Of a stretch of DNA of 64,000 bases, positions 8,987 through 19,629 are shown in pieces (within the stretch, counting starts at the first letter, position 1; every line of letters begins with the position of its first letter). The position numbers and the translations under genes were made by a program. This DNA comes from Kitasatospora sp. MMS16-BH015. GTDB lineage: Bacteria; Actinomycetota; Actinomycetes; Streptomycetales; Streptomycetaceae. Where the stretch lies: NCBI RefSeq assembly GCF_002943525.1, contig NZ_CP025394.1:3472001-3536000 (forward strand). The letters run 5' to 3'. The notes beneath the pieces were generated by a model. It was given only the letters and a program-made list of their open reading frames with translations. It searched no databases and had not been told where the DNA came from.

Positions 8987-9169
8987 TCAGTCCACCTCCT
9001 CAACCGTGACGAGGTGACGAACGGTGTGGACCATGCCGCGGATCTCCGGGCGGTCCTCCTTCACCACGGTGTCGTTCAGCCGCTTGAGGCCGAGCGAACG
9101 CAGGGTGTCACGGTGGTTCTGCTTGCTACCGATGTACGACTTGGTCTGGGTGACCTTCAGGCGAGCCAT
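8987..9169 (-). CDS. rpmD: 50S ribosomal protein L30
   Basis: A 60-residue protein, [20 protein letters not shown] at its start and the L30 motif [11 protein letters not shown]. Its ATG overlaps the rpsE stop by one base (TGATG, 9167-9171). The longer in-frame extension upstream reads through rpsE in another frame and is rejected. Confidence 0.97.
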   Translation of the reverse strand: MARLKVTQTKSYIGSKQNHRDTLRSLGLKRLNDTVVKEDRPEIRGMVHTVRHLVTVEEVD

Positions 9170-9792
9170 CAGGCGCTCACCCCAGCCGCACGGGCCCGGA
9201 GCAGAGCAGCCGGAGCCACGTCCTCCAGGGGCAGGCCACGGCGGGCGGCGATCTCCTCGGGGCGGACGAGGCCCTTCAGAGCAGCCACGGTGGCGTGCAC
9301 GATGTTGATCGCGTTGTCCGAGCCGAGCGACTTCGACAGGATGTCGTGAACGCCGGCGCACTCCAGGACGGCACGCACCGGGCCACCGGCGATAACACCG
9401 GTACCGGGGGACGCCGGCTTCAGGAGCACGACGCCGGCGGCCTTCTCGCCCTGGATCGGGTGCGGGATGGTGCCCTGGATACGGGGGACCTTGAAGAAGT
9501 TCTTCTTGGCCTCCTCAACACCCTTGGCGATGGCGGCCGGAACCTCCTTCGCCTTCCCGTAGCCGACACCTACGGTGCCGTCGGCGTCGCCCACCACGAC
9601 CAGCGCGGTGAAGCTGAAACGACGACCACCCTTGACAACCTTGGCGACACGGTTGATCGCGACCACGCGCTCAACGTAAGCGGTCTTCTCGACGGCGGGA
9701 GCGTTGCCCCGGTCGTCACGCTTACGGTCACGCCGCTCGCCACCGCCGGTGCCGCCGCCGGCGCCGCTACCGCGGCGCTGGGGTCCAGCCAT
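9169..9792 (-). CDS. rpsE: 30S ribosomal protein S5
   Basis: S5 helps keep decoding accurate and forms part of the mRNA entry channel. The 207-residue product has an actinobacterial Gly/Arg-rich N-terminal extension of about 35 residues, the double-stranded RNA-binding-like domain ([16 protein letters not shown]) and the signature [17 protein letters not shown]. Confidence 0.97.
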   Translation of the reverse strand: MAGPQRRGSGAGGGTGGGERRDRKRDDRGNAPAVEKTAYVERVVAINRVAKVVKGGRRFSFTALVVVGDADGTVGVGYGKAKEVPAAIAKGVEEAKKNFFKVPRIQGTIPHPIQGEKAAGVVLLKPASPGTGVIAGGPVRAVLECAGVHDILSKSLGSDNAINIVHATVAALKGLVRPEEIAARRGLPLEDVAPAALLRARAAGVSA

Positions 9793-9840
9793 TGGAATTA
9801 CCTCTCTCGATTACGTCCGTCGACTGAGCCGACGAGCGGC

Positions 9841-10224
9841 TTAGAAGTCGAGCCCGGCCTCACGAGCAGCGTCCGCCAGGGCGGCGATGCGCCCCGCGTA
9901 ACGGTTGCCCGCGCGGTCGAAGACGACCGTCTCGATGCCGGCGGCCTTGGCGCGCTCGGCGACGAGGGCCCCGACCTTCTTGGCCAGCTCGGTCTTGTCG
10001 CCCTCGTTGCCCTTGACGGACACGTCGAGGGTGGACGCCGACGCGAGGGTGTGACCCTTGGCGTCGTCGATGACCTGGGCGAAGATGTGGCGGTTGGAGC
10101 GGGTCACGACCATGCGAGGACGAACCTCGGTGCCGGTGACGCGCTTGCGCACACGGATCGCGCGACGCTTGCGGGCAGCGTTCTTGTAGCCGTTGCCCTT
10201 GCCGATCTTGACAGAAAGACTCAT
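9841..10224 (-). CDS. rplR: 50S ribosomal protein L18
   Basis: Binds 5S rRNA together with L5. The 127-residue product has the expected N-terminal basic segment ([20 protein letters not shown]) and the motifs [20 protein letters not shown] and [19 protein letters not shown] at the C-terminus. Three bases separate it from rplF. Confidence 0.97.
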   Translation of the reverse strand: MSLSVKIGKGNGYKNAARKRRAIRVRKRVTGTEVRPRMVVTRSNRHIFAQVIDDAKGHTLASASTLDVSVKGNEGDKTELAKKVGALVAERAKAAGIETVVFDRAGNRYAGRIAALADAAREAGLDF

Positions 10225-10227
10225 GGC

Positions 10228-10767
10228 TTACTTACCGCTCTTTCCGACCTTGCGGCGGATGACCTCGCCTGCGTACTTGACGCCCTTGGCCTTGTACGGG
10301 TCGGGCTTGCGCAGCTTGCGGATCTTGGCGGAAACCTCGCCGACCAGCTGCTTGTCGATCCCGTCCACGTGGAACTTGGTGGGCGACTCGACCACGAAGG
10401 AGATGCCCTCCGGGGCCTCGATCAGGATCGGGTGGCTGTAGCCGAGCTGGAACTCCATGGAGGAGCCCTTCGCTGCGACACGGTAACCAACACCGCTGAT
10501 CTCGAGCGACTTGCGGTAGCCCGCGGTCACGCCGGTGATCATGTTCGCCACCAGCGTGCGCGACAGGCCGTGGAGGGCCTTCGACTGACGCTCGTCGTTG
10601 GGGCGAGTGACGACCAGAGTGCCGTTCTCGTCCTTGCTGATCTCGATCGGCGCGGCGACGACGTGGGTGAGGGAGCCCTTGGCACCCTTCACAACGACCG
10701 TCTGGCCATCGATGGTGACGTCCACGCCGGCGGGAACCGGGATGGGCAGCCGTCCAATACGCGACAT
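10228..10767 (-). CDS. rplF: 50S ribosomal protein L6
   Basis: L6 lies at the base of the L7/L12 stalk near the sarcin-ricin loop. The 179-residue product starts [17 protein letters not shown] and ends with the L6 signature [19 protein letters not shown] and KVGKSGK. Intact and of standard length. Confidence 0.98.
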   Translation of the reverse strand: MSRIGRLPIPVPAGVDVTIDGQTVVVKGAKGSLTHVVAAPIEISKDENGTLVVTRPNDERQSKALHGLSRTLVANMITGVTAGYRKSLEISGVGYRVAAKGSSMEFQLGYSHPILIEAPEGISFVVESPTKFHVDGIDKQLVGEVSAKIRKLRKPDPYKAKGVKYAGEVIRRKVGKSGK

Positions 10768-10789
10768 TGCTGTACCTCCGTTTCCCGAA

Positions 10790-11197
10790 TTACCAGACGT
10801 AGGCGAGAACTTCTCCGCCTACGCCCTTCTTGGCGGCCTGCTTGTCCGTGAGGAGACCGGAGGACGTGGAGATGATCGCCACGCCCAGGCCGCCGAGGAC
10901 CTTCGGCAGGTTGGTGGACTTTGCGTAAACGCGCAGACCCGGCTTGCTGATGCGCTTGATGCCGGCGATGGAGCGCTCACGGTTGGGGCCGAACTTGAGG
11001 TCGATGGTCAGCTTCTTGCCGACCTCGCCCTCGGTGGGCTCCTCAACCTTCCAGGAGGCGATGTAGCCCTCCTGCTGGAGGATCTGGGCGACGTGCGCCT
11101 TGATCTTGCTAGCCGGCATGGCCACGGTGTCGTGGTAAGCCGAGTTAGCGTTCCGCAGACGAGTGAGCATGTCTGCGATCGGGTCGGTCATGGTCAT
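10790..11197 (-). CDS. rpsH: 30S ribosomal protein S8
   Basis: S8 binds the central domain of 16S rRNA and in E. coli also represses the spc operon. The 135-residue product starts [20 protein letters not shown] and ends with the S8 signature [26 protein letters not shown] split over the last 26 residues. The start is the ATG at 11197; a much longer in-frame extension covers a non-coding gap and is rejected. Confidence 0.97.
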   Translation of the reverse strand: MTMTDPIADMLTRLRNANSAYHDTVAMPASKIKAHVAQILQQEGYIASWKVEEPTEGEVGKKLTIDLKFGPNRERSIAGIKRISKPGLRVYAKSTNLPKVLGGLGVAIISTSSGLLTDKQAAKKGVGGEVLAYVW

Positions 11198-11241
11198 GGT
11201 GGCCTCAGGCCTCTCTCGCCGTGGTTTCTCCGCGCCAGGTC

Positions 11242-11273
11242 CCCCCGCCGCACTCCGGAGAGTGCGGCGGGGG
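11242..11273 (-). promoter_or_regulatory. Strong hairpin in the rpsN-rpsH gap
   Basis: Perfect 13-bp inverted repeat (11242-11254 with 11261-11273) with a 6-base loop, inside a 267-base gap that is unusually long for this operon. It may be an internal terminator, a processing site, or part of a regulatory structure for S8 expression. Confidence 0.45.
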
Positions 11274-11464
11274 CACAGACGCAGGGGACCTGCGGCGTTA
11301 GTAAGACTGGGTGCGAGCCCTTCAGAAGAAGAGCCGCCCGCATCCATGGGGATGCTGCGGCAGGGGCCCGACCCCACTACCTTACGGGAGACCGTACGGT
11401 GACCCAAATCTGGGTGGTGTGGAGTCGGGCACCCTGCTTCGCAGAGTCGACCGCGAGCTGGTGG

Positions 11465-11650
11465 TTACCAGGAGCTCTTGGTCACGCCCGGCAGCTCGCC
11501 GCGGTGGGCCATCTCACGGAGGCACACACGGCACAGGCCGAACTTGCGGTACACCGAGTGCGGGCGGCCGCAGCGCTGGCAGCGGGTGTAACCGCGGACA
11601 GCGAACTTCGGCTTGCGCTCGGACTTCGCGATGAGGGACTTCTTCGCCAT
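11465..11650 (-). CDS. rpsN: 30S ribosomal protein S14, zinc-binding type Z
   Basis: A 61-residue S14 with the four zinc ligands in CQRC and CRVC (about residues 24-43), that is, the short type Z form (also called rpsZ). Streptomycetes commonly keep a second, zinc-free S14 elsewhere under Zur control; none is visible here. It follows rplE by four bases. Confidence 0.97.
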   Translation of the reverse strand: MAKKSLIAKSERKPKFAVRGYTRCQRCGRPHSVYRKFGLCRVCLREMAHRGELPGVTKSSW

Positions 11651-11654
11651 GTGG

Positions 11655-12233
11655 TTACGCCTCCTTGAACGGGAAGCCCAGAGCGCGCAGGAGCGCCCGG
11701 CCCTCGTCGTCGGTCTGGGCGGTGGTCACGACGGTGATGTCCATACCGCGCTGACGGTCGACCTTGTCCTGGTCGATCTCGTGGAACATGACCTGCTCGG
11801 TCAGACCGAAGGTGTAGTTGCCACGGCCGTCGAACTGCTTCGGGGAGAGACCACGGAAGTCACGGATACGCGGCAGGGCCAGCGACACCAGACGGTCCAG
11901 GAACTCCCACATGCGGTCACCGCGGAGGGTGACGTGGGTGCCGATCGGCTGGCCCTCGCGCAGCTTGAACTGCGCGATGGACTTGCGAGCCTTCGTCACC
12001 GCCGGCTTCTGGCCGGTGATGGCGGTGAGGTCGCGGATCGCGCCCTCGATCAGCTTCGAGTCGCGGGCGGCCTCGCCCACACCCATGTTGACCACGACCT
12101 TGACCAGGCCCGGGATCAGCATGACGTTCTCGTACGAGAACTCCTGCTGGAGCTGGGGCTTGATCTCGGCGTTGTAGCGCGTCTTGAGGCGGGGGGCCAC
12201 CTTCTCGACGTTCTCGATCGTCGTCTCAGACAT
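11655..12233 (-). CDS. rplE: 50S ribosomal protein L5
   Basis: L5 binds 5S rRNA and contacts S13 and the P-site tRNA. The 192-residue product has the family motif [20 protein letters not shown] and [21 protein letters not shown]. Its ATG overlaps the rplX stop by one base (TGATG at 12231-12235). Confidence 0.98.
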   Translation of the reverse strand: MSETTIENVEKVAPRLKTRYNAEIKPQLQQEFSYENVMLIPGLVKVVVNMGVGEAARDSKLIEGAIRDLTAITGQKPAVTKARKSIAQFKLREGQPIGTHVTLRGDRMWEFLDRLVSLALPRIRDFRGLSPKQFDGRGNYTFGLTEQVMFHEIDQDKVDRQRGMDITVVTTAQTDDEGRALLRALGFPFKEA

Positions 12234-12556
12234 CAGATGTCCTCACCGGTTCGCTTGGCAACGCGGATCTTGTTGCCCTGGTCGTCGAAGCGGTAACCGA
12301 CGCGGGTGACGACCTTCTTGCCGTCCTTCTCCACGACCAGCTGGACGTTGGAGACGTGGACGGGCGCCTCGACGGTGACAATGCCACCCTGGGTGCCGGG
12401 ACCGGGCTTGGTGTGCTTCTTCACCCGGTTGACGCCCTCGACGAGGACCTTGTTGGTCGCGGGCATGGCCTGAATGACCTTGCCCTGCTTCCCCTTGTCC
12501 TTGCCGGTGATGACCTGGACCAGGTCACCCTTCTTGATCTTCATGCTGTTCGCCAT
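12233..12556 (-). CDS. rplX: 50S ribosomal protein L24
   Basis: Assembly-initiator protein with an N-terminal KOW motif ([20 protein letters not shown], residues 6-25). 107 residues, standard for the family. Three bases after rplN. Confidence 0.98.
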   Translation of the reverse strand: MANSMKIKKGDLVQVITGKDKGKQGKVIQAMPATNKVLVEGVNRVKKHTKPGPGTQGGIVTVEAPVHVSNVQLVVEKDGKKVVTRVGYRFDDQGNKIRVAKRTGEDI

Positions 12557-12559
12557 GAG

Positions 12560-12931
12560 TTAGAGCACCTCCGGCGCAAGCGAGATGATCTTCATGAACT
12601 TCTTGTCGCGCAGCTCGCGGCCCACCGGGCCGAAGATGCGGGTGCCACGGGGGTCACCATCGGTGTTCTTGAGGACGACAGCGGCGTTCTCGTCGAACCG
12701 GATGTACGAGCCGTCGGGACGACGGCGCGACTTCACGGTGCGGACGACGACGCACTTGACGACGTCACCCTTCTTGACGGAACCGCCGGGGATCGCGTCC
12801 TTGACGGTCGCGACGATGACGTCCCCGATGCCGGCGTAGCGACGACCGGAGCCACCGAGAACGCGGATGCAAAGGATTTCCTTCGCGCCCGTGTTGTCGG
12901 CGACACGCAGTCGCGACTCCTGCTGGATCAC
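12560..12931 (-). CDS. rplN: 50S ribosomal protein L14
   Basis: L14 forms part of an intersubunit bridge and a binding site for the silencing factor RsfS. The 123-residue product begins at a GTG (12931) reading [19 protein letters not shown] and contains the L14 signature with [20 protein letters not shown]. First gene of the spc group here, 102 bases after rpsQ. Confidence 0.97.
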   Translation of the reverse strand: MIQQESRLRVADNTGAKEILCIRVLGGSGRRYAGIGDVIVATVKDAIPGGSVKKGDVVKCVVVRTVKSRRRPDGSYIRFDENAAVVLKNTDGDPRGTRIFGPVGRELRDKKFMKIISLAPEVL

Positions 12932-13033
12932 AGCTTTCTCCTGATCGTCAACGAGAGCTGACGGGCCGGCCGCTGCTCACACCAGCGCCCACGCGGGGCC
13001 TGGTGCACATACGGCCGTACCCGAGCAACTTCG

Positions 13034-13312
13034 TTACTTGGCCTTCTCGAGGATCTCGACGACGCGCCAGCGCTTCGTCGCGGACAGCGGACGGGTCTCC
13101 GCAAGCAGGACCCGGTCGCCGACGCCACAGGCGTTGGTCTCGTCGTGCGCCTTCAGCTTGTTCGTACGGCGGATGACCTTGCCGTAGAGCGCGTGCTTGA
13201 CGCGGTCCTCGACAGCGACGACGACGGTCTTGTCCATCTTGTCGCTGACGACCAGACCCTCGCGGGTCTTGCGGAAGCCGCGGGCCTCGGTCTCAGTGGT
13301 GTTCTCAGTCAT
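13034..13312 (-). CDS. rpsQ: 30S ribosomal protein S17
   Basis: Primary 16S rRNA-binding OB-fold protein. The 92-residue product has [20 protein letters not shown] and ends near [19 protein letters not shown]. The ATG overlaps the rpmC stop by one base (TGATG). Last gene of the S10 operon. Confidence 0.97.
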   Translation of the reverse strand: MTENTTETEARGFRKTREGLVVSDKMDKTVVVAVEDRVKHALYGKVIRRTNKLKAHDETNACGVGDRVLLAETRPLSATKRWRVVEILEKAK

Positions 13313-13536
13313 CAGGCGTTCTCCACCGTCTCGATGCCCAGCTCGCGCTCGCGCATCAGGGTGTAGATCCGCGCGATGTCCTTACGGACGAGCTTGAGCC
13401 GTCCGTGGTTGTCGAGCTGCCCGGTCGCCGCCTGGAAGCGGAGGTTGAACAGCTCCTCCTTGGCCTCACGGAGCTTGGCAACGAGACCCTCGTTGTCCAG
13501 CTCACGAAGCTCTGCAGCCTTGGTGCCGGCCGACAT
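13312..13536 (-). CDS. rpmC: 50S ribosomal protein L29
   Basis: Small two-helix protein at the peptide exit site. 74 residues with [20 protein letters not shown] and the signature [20 protein letters not shown]. Its ATG overlaps the rplP stop by one base. Confidence 0.97.
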   Translation of the reverse strand: MSAGTKAAELRELDNEGLVAKLREAKEELFNLRFQAATGQLDNHGRLKLVRKDIARIYTLMRERELGIETVENA

Positions 13537-13955
13537 CAGCTCTCACCGTCCTCGCGCCGAACAATGCGGCACTTCATCGGCAGCTTGTGCGCGGCGCGGG
13601 TGAGCGCCTCGCGAGCCACCTTCTCGTTCGGGTACGACAGCTCGAACATGACCCGACCCGGGTGCACGTTCGCGATCCACCACTCCGGCGAACCCTTACC
13701 GGAACCCATGCGGGTCTCGGCCGGCTTCTTGGTGAGCGGGCGGTCCGGGTAGATGTTGATCCAGACCTTGCCGCCACGGCGGATGTGACGGGTGATCGCG
13801 ATACGAGCGGACTCGATCTGACGGTTCGTCACGTAGGCCGGGGTGACGGCCTGGATGCCGAACTGGCCGAACGCCAGCTCGGTGCCACCCTTGGAAGCGC
13901 CACGGCGCTTCGGGTGGTGCTGCTTGCGGTGCTTGACCCGACGGGGGATCAGCAT
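13536..13955 (-). CDS. rplP: 50S ribosomal protein L16
   Basis: Late-assembly protein near the A-site tRNA elbow. The 139-residue product starts [20 protein letters not shown] and has the motif [20 protein letters not shown]. Five bases after rpsC. Confidence 0.98.
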   Translation of the reverse strand: MLIPRRVKHRKQHHPKRRGASKGGTELAFGQFGIQAVTPAYVTNRQIESARIAITRHIRRGGKVWINIYPDRPLTKKPAETRMGSGKGSPEWWIANVHPGRVMFELSYPNEKVAREALTRAAHKLPMKCRIVRREDGES

Positions 13956-13960
13956 GACGG

Positions 13961-14788
13961 TCAGGCCTCCGTTCCGGTGCTCTCGGCAGCCGGCGCCTCG
14001 ACCGCGGCCGCGGGGGCCTCGGCAGCGGGACGACGACCACCACGGGCGCCACCGCGCTCGCCGCCACGGCCACCGCGCTCGCCGCCACGCGCGGGGCGGG
14101 CGTCGTTGCGGGCCGGACGGTTGCCCGAGCGGGCAGCGGCGTTCTCAGCGCGGACCTCGGCGATGTTCTTGACGTCGCCCTTGTAGATCCAGACCTTCAC
14201 GCCGATGCGGCCGAAGGTCGTCTTGGCCTCGAAGAAGCCGTAGTCGACGTTCGCGCGCAGCGTGTGCAGCGGCACACGACCCTCGCGGTAGAACTCCGAA
14301 CGGCTCATCTCGGCGCCGCCGAGACGACCGGAGCACTGGACCTTGATGCCCTTGGCGCCGGACTTCATGGTGCCCTGCATGCTCTTGCGCATGGCACGAC
14401 GGAAGGAGACGCGGGAGGACAGCTGCTCCGCGACGCCCTGAGCCACGAGCTGGGCGTCCAGCTCGGGGTTCTTGACCTCGAGGATGTTCAGCTGGACCTG
14501 CTTGCCGGTCAGCTTCTCGAGGTCGCCGCGGATGCGGTCGGCCTCGGTGCCACGGCGACCGATGACGATGCCGGGGCGAGCGGTGTGGATGTCGACGCGG
14601 ACGCGGTCGCGGGTGCGCTCGATCTCGACCTTGGAGATGCCGGCGCGCTCCATGCCCTTCGTCATCATGCGACGAATGGCAACGTCTTCCTTGACGTAGT
14701 CCTTGTACAGCTTGTCGGCGTACCAGCGGGACTTGAAGTCCGTGCTGATGCCGAGGCGGAACCCGTGCGGGTTAACCTTCTGGCCCAT
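13961..14788 (-). CDS. rpsC: 30S ribosomal protein S3, with RGG-rich C-terminal tail
   Basis: S3 forms part of the mRNA entry tunnel. The 275-residue product has the N-terminal KH domain with the [15 protein letters not shown] loop and the conserved C-terminal domain ending near [13 protein letters not shown]. After about residue 215 comes a tail of Arg-Gly-Gly-type repeats followed by an Ala/Glu-rich end, longer than in E. coli and known from actinobacteria. Overlaps the rplV stop by one base. Confidence 0.97.
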   Translation of the reverse strand: MGQKVNPHGFRLGISTDFKSRWYADKLYKDYVKEDVAIRRMMTKGMERAGISKVEIERTRDRVRVDIHTARPGIVIGRRGTEADRIRGDLEKLTGKQVQLNILEVKNPELDAQLVAQGVAEQLSSRVSFRRAMRKSMQGTMKSGAKGIKVQCSGRLGGAEMSRSEFYREGRVPLHTLRANVDYGFFEAKTTFGRIGVKVWIYKGDVKNIAEVRAENAAARSGNRPARNDARPARGGERGGRGGERGGARGGRRPAAEAPAAAVEAPAAESTGTEA

Positions 14789-15135
14789 TACCGGGTCCCT
14801 TCCTTGCTGCTGACGACCACGGTGATGTGGCTGGTCCGCTTGCGGATCCGGTAGGCACGGCCCTGGGCGCGCGGACGGAACCGCTTCAGGGTCGGGCCCT
14901 CGTCAACGTACGCCTCGCTGATGACGAGGTCGTCCACGTTGGAGTGGTTGTAGTTGTGCGCGGCATTGGCAATGGCGCTGTTGAGCACCTTGCCGACCGG
15001 CACGGTGGCAGCCTGCGGAGCGAAACGCAGGACCGCCTGGGCCTCCGTGGCACTCATGCCACGGATGAGGTCCACCACGCGGCGGGCCTTCATGGGCGTG
15101 ACGCGGATGTACCGCGCCTGGGCCCTGGCTTCCAT
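14788..15135 (-). CDS. rplV: 50S ribosomal protein L22
   Basis: L22 lines the exit tunnel; its beta hairpin is a macrolide-resistance hot spot. The chosen ATG at 15135 gives [20 protein letters not shown], 115 residues, with AAGGGGA-type ribosome site six bases upstream. A nine-residue longer in-frame version exists but has no such site. Confidence 0.96.
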   Translation of the reverse strand: MEARAQARYIRVTPMKARRVVDLIRGMSATEAQAVLRFAPQAATVPVGKVLNSAIANAAHNYNHSNVDDLVISEAYVDEGPTLKRFRPRAQGRAYRIRKRTSHITVVVSSKEGTR

Positions 15136-15192
15136 GGTTGTCCCCTTAATGGAGTAAGTCATTGAGTCGTTCTGGCGGTGAAGCTCAGGCGA

Positions 15193-15474
15193 CTAGCGAC
15201 GCTTCGACTTGCGGTCGTCCTTGACGTGGCCGCGGAAGGTACGGGTCGGAGCGAACTCGCCCAGCTTGTGGCCGACCATCGACTCGGTGACGAACACCGG
15301 GACGTGCTTGCGGCCATCGTGAACCGCGATCGTGTGGCCGAGCATGGCCGGGAAGATCACGGAACGACGGGACCAGGTCTTGATGACGTTCTGGGTACCC
15401 GCCTCGTTCTGCGCGTCCACCTTCTTCAGAAGGTGGCCGTCGATGAAGGGGCCCTTCTTGAGACTGCGCGGCAT
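15193..15474 (-). CDS. rpsS: 30S ribosomal protein S19
   Basis: Head protein that partners S13. The 93-residue product starts [19 protein letters not shown] and contains the S19 signature in [20 protein letters not shown] and [16 protein letters not shown]. Standard length. Confidence 0.98.
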   Translation of the reverse strand: MPRSLKKGPFIDGHLLKKVDAQNEAGTQNVIKTWSRRSVIFPAMLGHTIAVHDGRKHVPVFVTESMVGHKLGEFAPTRTFRGHVKDDRKSKRR

Positions 15475-15485
15475 CTGACCTGCTC

Positions 15486-16322
15486 CTAGCGCTTCTTGTT
15501 GGTCTTGCGGCGGCGCACGATGAGGGCGTTCGAAGCCTTCTTCGGGCTACGAGTGCGACCCTCCTTCTGGCCCCACGGCGAAACCGGGTGGCGACCACCA
15601 GAGGTCTTACCCTCACCACCACCGTGCGGGTGGTCGATCGGGTTCATGGCCACACCACGCACGGTCGGGCGGACGCCCTTCCAGCGCATACGGCCGGCCT
15701 TGCCCCAGTTGATGTTCGACTGCTCGGCGTTGCCGACCTCGCCGACGGTCGCGCGGCAGCGCGCGTCGACCAGGCGGATCTCGCCGGAGGGCATGCGCAG
15801 GTGCGCCATCTTGCCCTCACGCGCCAGCAGCTGGATGCCGGAGCCGGCGGAGCGGGCCATCTTGGCACCGCCACCGGGACGCAGCTCCACCGCGTGGATG
15901 GTGGTACCGACCGGGATGTTGCGGAGCGGCAGGTTGTTGCCCGGCTTGATGTCGGCCGTGGGGCCGTTCTCGATCCGGTCACCCTGCGCGATGCCGCGCG
16001 GCGCGATGATGTAGCGCTTCTCGCCGTCCGCGTAGTGCAGGAGCGCGATGCGCGCGGTGCGGTTCGGGTCGTACTCGATGTGCGCGACCTTGGCCGGCAC
16101 GCCGTCCTTGTCGTGACGACGGAAGTCGATCACGCGGTAGGCGCGCTTGTGACCGCCACCCTGGTGGCGAGCGGTGATACGACCGGCGTTGTTACGGCCG
16201 CCCTTGCTGTGCAGGGGGCGAACCAGCGACTTCTCCGGCGTGGACCGCGTGATTTCTACGAAGTCGGCCACGCTGGAGCCACGACGGCCCGGCGTAGTCG
16301 GCTTGTACTTGCGGATGCCCAT
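15486..16322 (-). CDS. rplB: 50S ribosomal protein L2
   Basis: Needed for peptidyl-transferase centre assembly and subunit joining. The ATG at 16322 gives [20 protein letters not shown] and 278 residues. The late signature [16 protein letters not shown] contains the functionally important His. A longer in-frame extension is rejected as not family-like. Confidence 0.98.
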   Translation of the reverse strand: MGIRKYKPTTPGRRGSSVADFVEITRSTPEKSLVRPLHSKGGRNNAGRITARHQGGGHKRAYRVIDFRRHDKDGVPAKVAHIEYDPNRTARIALLHYADGEKRYIIAPRGIAQGDRIENGPTADIKPGNNLPLRNIPVGTTIHAVELRPGGGAKMARSAGSGIQLLAREGKMAHLRMPSGEIRLVDARCRATVGEVGNAEQSNINWGKAGRMRWKGVRPTVRGVAMNPIDHPHGGGEGKTSGGRHPVSPWGQKEGRTRSPKKASNALIVRRRKTNKKR

Positions 16323-16368
16323 TTGGCTCTCTCGTCCTCGTCCTAATCGACGATCACGATCTCCTGAG

Positions 16369-16689
16369 TCAGGAGACCGGACCACCGAAGATGTCGATGC
16401 GGTTGCCCTCGGCCAGCGTCACGATGGCGCGCTTGGTGTCCTTGCGCTTGCCAAAGCCCGTCTTGGAGCGCTTGCGCTTGCCCTGACGGTTGAGCGTGTT
16501 GACCGACTCCACCTTGACCGAGAAGACCGCCTCGACGGCCTGCTTGATCTGGGTCTTGTTGGCGCCCGGCGACACGACGAACGTGTACTTGTTCTCGTCG
16601 AGGAGCGAGTAGCTCTTCTCGGAGATGACCGGCTTCACCAGGACGTCACGGGGGTCCGTGAACGTCTTGCTCGTGATCTCTGCAGCCAT
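16369..16689 (-). CDS. rplW: 50S ribosomal protein L23
   Basis: Exit-site protein that docks trigger factor and SRP. 106 residues, with [19 protein letters not shown] and the basic loop [20 protein letters not shown]. Its ATG overlaps the rplD stop by one base (TGATG). Confidence 0.98.
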   Translation of the reverse strand: MAAEITSKTFTDPRDVLVKPVISEKSYSLLDENKYTFVVSPGANKTQIKQAVEAVFSVKVESVNTLNRQGKRKRSKTGFGKRKDTKRAIVTLAEGNRIDIFGGPVS

Positions 16690-17366
16690 CAGGCGGCGCT
16701 CCCTTCGAGCTCGCCCTCAGCCGCAACGGCCTTGGCGGACGCGGCCGGACCGGCCACGAAACGCTCGAAGGCGGCCTGGGTGAAGACCACGTCGTCGGAG
16801 ACGAGCACGTCGTAGGTGTTCAGCTGACCGGCGTCCAGGATGTGGACGTTCGGCAGGTTGCGAGCGGACTTGAGGCCCAGCTCGTCCGAGCGCTCGACGA
16901 CCAGGAGGACGTTCTTGCGGTCGGTGATCTTGCCGAACAGACCCTTGGCGGCCTTGGTCGACGGCGCCTCGACCGCAACGACGTCGGTGATGACGTGGAT
17001 GCGGTTGTGGCGGGCCCGGTCGGTGAGCGCGCCACGCAGAGCGGCGGCGATCATCTTCTTGGGCGTCCGCTGCGAGTAGTCACGCGGCACGGGGCCGTGC
17101 ACGACGCCACCGCCGACGAACTGCGGCGCGCGGGTCGAGCCCTGGCGGGCGCGGCCGGTGCCCTTCTGGCGGTACGGCTTCTTGCCACCACCGCGGACCT
17201 CGCCACGCGACTTCACCTTGTGCGTGCCCTGGCGGGCAGCGGCGAGCTGCGCGACGACGACCTGGTGCATCAGCGGGATGCTGACCTTGGCGTCGAAGAT
17301 CTCGGCGGGCAGCTCGAGGCTGCCGGCCTTGTCGCCCGAGGGCGACAGGATGTCAATCGTGCTCAT
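16689..17366 (-). CDS. rplD: 50S ribosomal protein L4
   Basis: L4 lines the exit tunnel and in E. coli represses the S10 operon. The 225-residue product starts [20 protein letters not shown] and has the tunnel loop [20 protein letters not shown]. An Ala-rich tail follows the conserved domain. An in-frame extension of 33 residues upstream overlaps rplC and is rejected. Confidence 0.97.
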   Translation of the reverse strand: MSTIDILSPSGDKAGSLELPAEIFDAKVSIPLMHQVVVAQLAAARQGTHKVKSRGEVRGGGKKPYRQKGTGRARQGSTRAPQFVGGGVVHGPVPRDYSQRTPKKMIAAALRGALTDRARHNRIHVITDVVAVEAPSTKAAKGLFGKITDRKNVLLVVERSDELGLKSARNLPNVHILDAGQLNTYDVLVSDDVVFTQAAFERFVAGPAASAKAVAAEGELEGSAA

Positions 17367-17370
17367 ATCC

Positions 17371-18018
17371 TCACAGCCCCTTCGCCGCGGTGCGGACGAG
17401 GACGAGGCCGCCGTTCGGGCCCGGGATTGCGCCCTTGATGAGCAGCAGGCCCTTCTCCGCGTCAACGGCGTGGATGGTCAGGTTCTGGGTGGTCACGCGC
17501 TCGTGGCCCATCCGGCCGGCCATCTTCATGCCCTTGAACACGCGGCCCGGGGTGGCGCAGCCACCGATGGAACCGGGCGAGCGGTGCTTGCGCTGCACAC
17601 CGTGACCGGCGCCGAGGCCCCGGAAGTTGTGGCGCTTCATGACACCGGCGAAGCCCTTGCCCTTGGAGGTGCCGGTCACGTCGACCTTGACACCCGCCTC
17701 GAACAGCTCAGCGGTGATCTCCTGGCCGAGGGTGTACTCGGACGCGTCCGAGGTACGGAGCTCGACCAGGTGGCGGCGCGGGGTGACACCGGCCTTGGCG
17801 AAGTGACCCGCGAGGGGCTTGTTCACCTTGCGGGGGTCGATCTCGCCGAAGCCGATCTGCACGGAGTCGTATCCGGCGTCACTGTCAGCGGTGTGGACCT
17901 GGGTCACGACATTCGGCCCGGCCTTGACGACGGTCACCGGAACGATCCGGTTGTTCTCGTCCCAGACCTGGGTCATGCCGAGCTTCTCGCCCAGGATGCC
18001 CTTAATCTGCTTTGCCAT
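17371..18018 (-). CDS. rplC: 50S ribosomal protein L3
   Basis: Early 50S assembly protein whose loop approaches the peptidyl-transferase centre. 215 residues, with [20 protein letters not shown] at the N-terminus and the signature [19 protein letters not shown]. Four bases separate it from rplD. Confidence 0.98.
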   Translation of the reverse strand: MAKQIKGILGEKLGMTQVWDENNRIVPVTVVKAGPNVVTQVHTADSDAGYDSVQIGFGEIDPRKVNKPLAGHFAKAGVTPRRHLVELRTSDASEYTLGQEITAELFEAGVKVDVTGTSKGKGFAGVMKRHNFRGLGAGHGVQRKHRSPGSIGGCATPGRVFKGMKMAGRMGHERVTTQNLTIHAVDAEKGLLLIKGAIPGPNGGLVLVRTAAKGL

Positions 18019-18032
18019 CTTCGTCGCGCCTC

Positions 18033-18341
18033 TCAGAGCTTGATCTCGATGTCGACGCCGGCCGGAAGGTCGAGGCGCATCAGCGAGTCAACGGTCTTCG
18101 GGGTCGGGTCGAGGATGTCGATCAGACGCTTGTGGGTGCGCATCTCGAAGTGCTCGCGCGAGTCCTTGTACTTGTGCGGCGAGCGGATGACGCAGTAGAC
18201 GTTCTTCTCAGTGGGCAGCGGCACCGGGCCCGCGACCTGCGCACCAGTACGAATCACCGTCTCGACGATCTTCTTCGCCGAGGAATCGATGACCTCGTGG
18301 TCGTAGGCCTTGAGCCGGATGCGGATCTTCTGTCCCGCCAT
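18033..18341 (-). CDS. rpsJ: 30S ribosomal protein S10
   Basis: S10 belongs to the 30S head and, as NusE, joins NusB and NusG in antitermination complexes. 102 residues starting [20 protein letters not shown], with the signature [19 protein letters not shown]. First gene of the S10 operon. Confidence 0.98.
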   Translation of the reverse strand: MAGQKIRIRLKAYDHEVIDSSAKKIVETVIRTGAQVAGPVPLPTEKNVYCVIRSPHKYKDSREHFEMRTHKRLIDILDPTPKTVDSLMRLDLPAGVDIEIKL

Positions 18342-18807
18342 GGCTACTAGTAGTCCTTTTTGTCCGTGTTGCCTCTACTGCCGACGCCTTCCCATTGCAG
18401 AAGGTGCCGGTGGCGTCCCTGGGTGGTACTTCCGACCCCCGCGCTCGGGCGTGTCGCGCTCGCGCTTGCAAAAAATCCGAGAGGGACATACCCTCCGCGG
18501 ATTTCCTTCGGGGTCGGTGGGCATTGCACCCACCGGGCGCCGGATCGAGGCCCCGCCCACGCTTCCCGGAAGATTCCCGTACGTCCGCCCCGCAGCTGCC
18601 GCGGTGTCGCTTACACACCACTACCTCCACACACAGCACGTGGAGATATGAACGGCCATCACGGGAACGACGAGTACATGGGACTCGCTTCCAGTCCTCC
18701 CGGCGGGAGGCGCGCAGCATCGGCACTCAACCGAGCAACTTGAACATCCTGCCACAGCCGGAGTGCCCGGCGCCAATCGGTCACCCCGGCTGTGGTACAG
18801 GCCACGC
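18342..18807 (-). promoter_or_regulatory. S10 operon leader and promoter region
   Basis: 466 bases without a gene upstream of rpsJ. Two inverted repeats are clear: 18473-18485 with 18491-18504 (imperfect, about 12 bp) and 18515-18521 with 18529-18535 (perfect 7 bp). On the minus strand a TTGGCG near 18773-18778 and CAGGAT near 18748-18753 are 19 bases apart, a possible but weak promoter. The long structured leader suggests autogenous control, though I cannot identify a known L4-type leader. Confidence 0.45.
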
Positions 18808-19629
18808 TCAGTGCCCCGTCGGCATGCCCGGTGGCGGGGACTGCCTGGTCCAGTCGCCCCCGGCCAGCAGTTCGGGCCGGAGCACGAACGTGCGGAGCTG
18901 GTCCATGGTGAGCGGCGGCTCGGCCATGGCCGGCCCGTCGGCCCCCGGGCCGGTGAAGCCCGCCGCCACCGTGACGTGCAGGACCTTGCCGGTGCCGAAG
19001 CCCAGGATCGCGTCGTAGCTGCGGCCGAGCGTACGACCGTCGAACGGCTGCGGGTGCTGCTGCGCCGGGAGCTCCTCCAGTCGCAGGCCCCAGCCGCTCC
19101 CCACGTCCTGGTAGGCGCAGTTGCTCGCGTTCGCCTCGTTGCCGGTGCAGTCCGGGTTGTCCGGGATGGCGAGCGAGCCCATCACCTGGATCAGGCCGGC
19201 CCTGCCGTCCTTGTGCACCACGTAGGTGCCGTCCAGCACCCCGCCGTCCGGGTCGATCGAGCGCAGGTCGTCCAGCTGCTTCAGCTCGCCCGTGCCGGCC
19301 GGCACCAGCTGCTGCACGGTGACCCCCGGGTCCGGCTTCACCCGGCTCGGGGTGGGCAGCGTGCGGTCCGGCTTGGGGCTCTCGCCGGTGACGCTCCCGG
19401 TGGCCGGCCCGGCGGGGCCCGCGGTGGGCGTCAGGGTGACGGCGAGCACCGCGGCCACGGCGGCCACGGCCGCCCCGGCCAGCGCCAGGCGCCGGCGCCC
19501 GCGGCGGATGCGGGCCGCCCCGGCGAACGCCTCCTCGATGCCCAGCCGCGGCTCGCCGGCGCCCTCCGCCGCCCGGCCCAGCAGGGCGTGGACCTCGGCG
19601 GCCTCCAGCATGTCCTCGGTGCCGCTCAT
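18808..19629 (-). CDS. Membrane-anchored protein coupled to an ECF sigma factor (putative anti-sigma or sensor partner)
   Basis: 273 residues: a short cytoplasmic N-terminus with an Ala/Glu/Arg-rich helix, one membrane helix at about residues 47-67, then an extracytoplasmic domain with conserved-looking Cys pair (DCTGNEANASNC). The topology fits an anti-sigma or sensor protein, but I see no HxxxCxxC zinc anti-sigma motif. Its ATG overlaps the sigma factor stop (ATGA at 19626-19629), so the two are translationally coupled. Specific ligand unknown. Confidence 0.7.
   Translation of the reverse strand: MSGTEDMLEAAEVHALLGRAAEGAGEPRLGIEEAFAGAARIRRGRRRLALAGAAVAAVAAVLAVTLTPTAGPAGPATGSVTGESPKPDRTLPTPSRVKPDPGVTVQQLVPAGTGELKQLDDLRSIDPDGGVLDGTYVVHKDGRAGLIQVMGSLAIPDNPDCTGNEANASNCAYQDVGSGWGLRLEELPAQQHPQPFDGRTLGRSYDAILGFGTGKVLHVTVAAGFTGPGADGPAMAEPPLTMDQLRTFVLRPELLAGGDWTRQSPPPGMPTGH

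Noticed and set aside
18342..18807. Small protein genes in the S10 leader
   Set aside because: Short frames here are Arg/Pro-rich in all phases with no ribosome site; the inverted repeats indicate a leader RNA.
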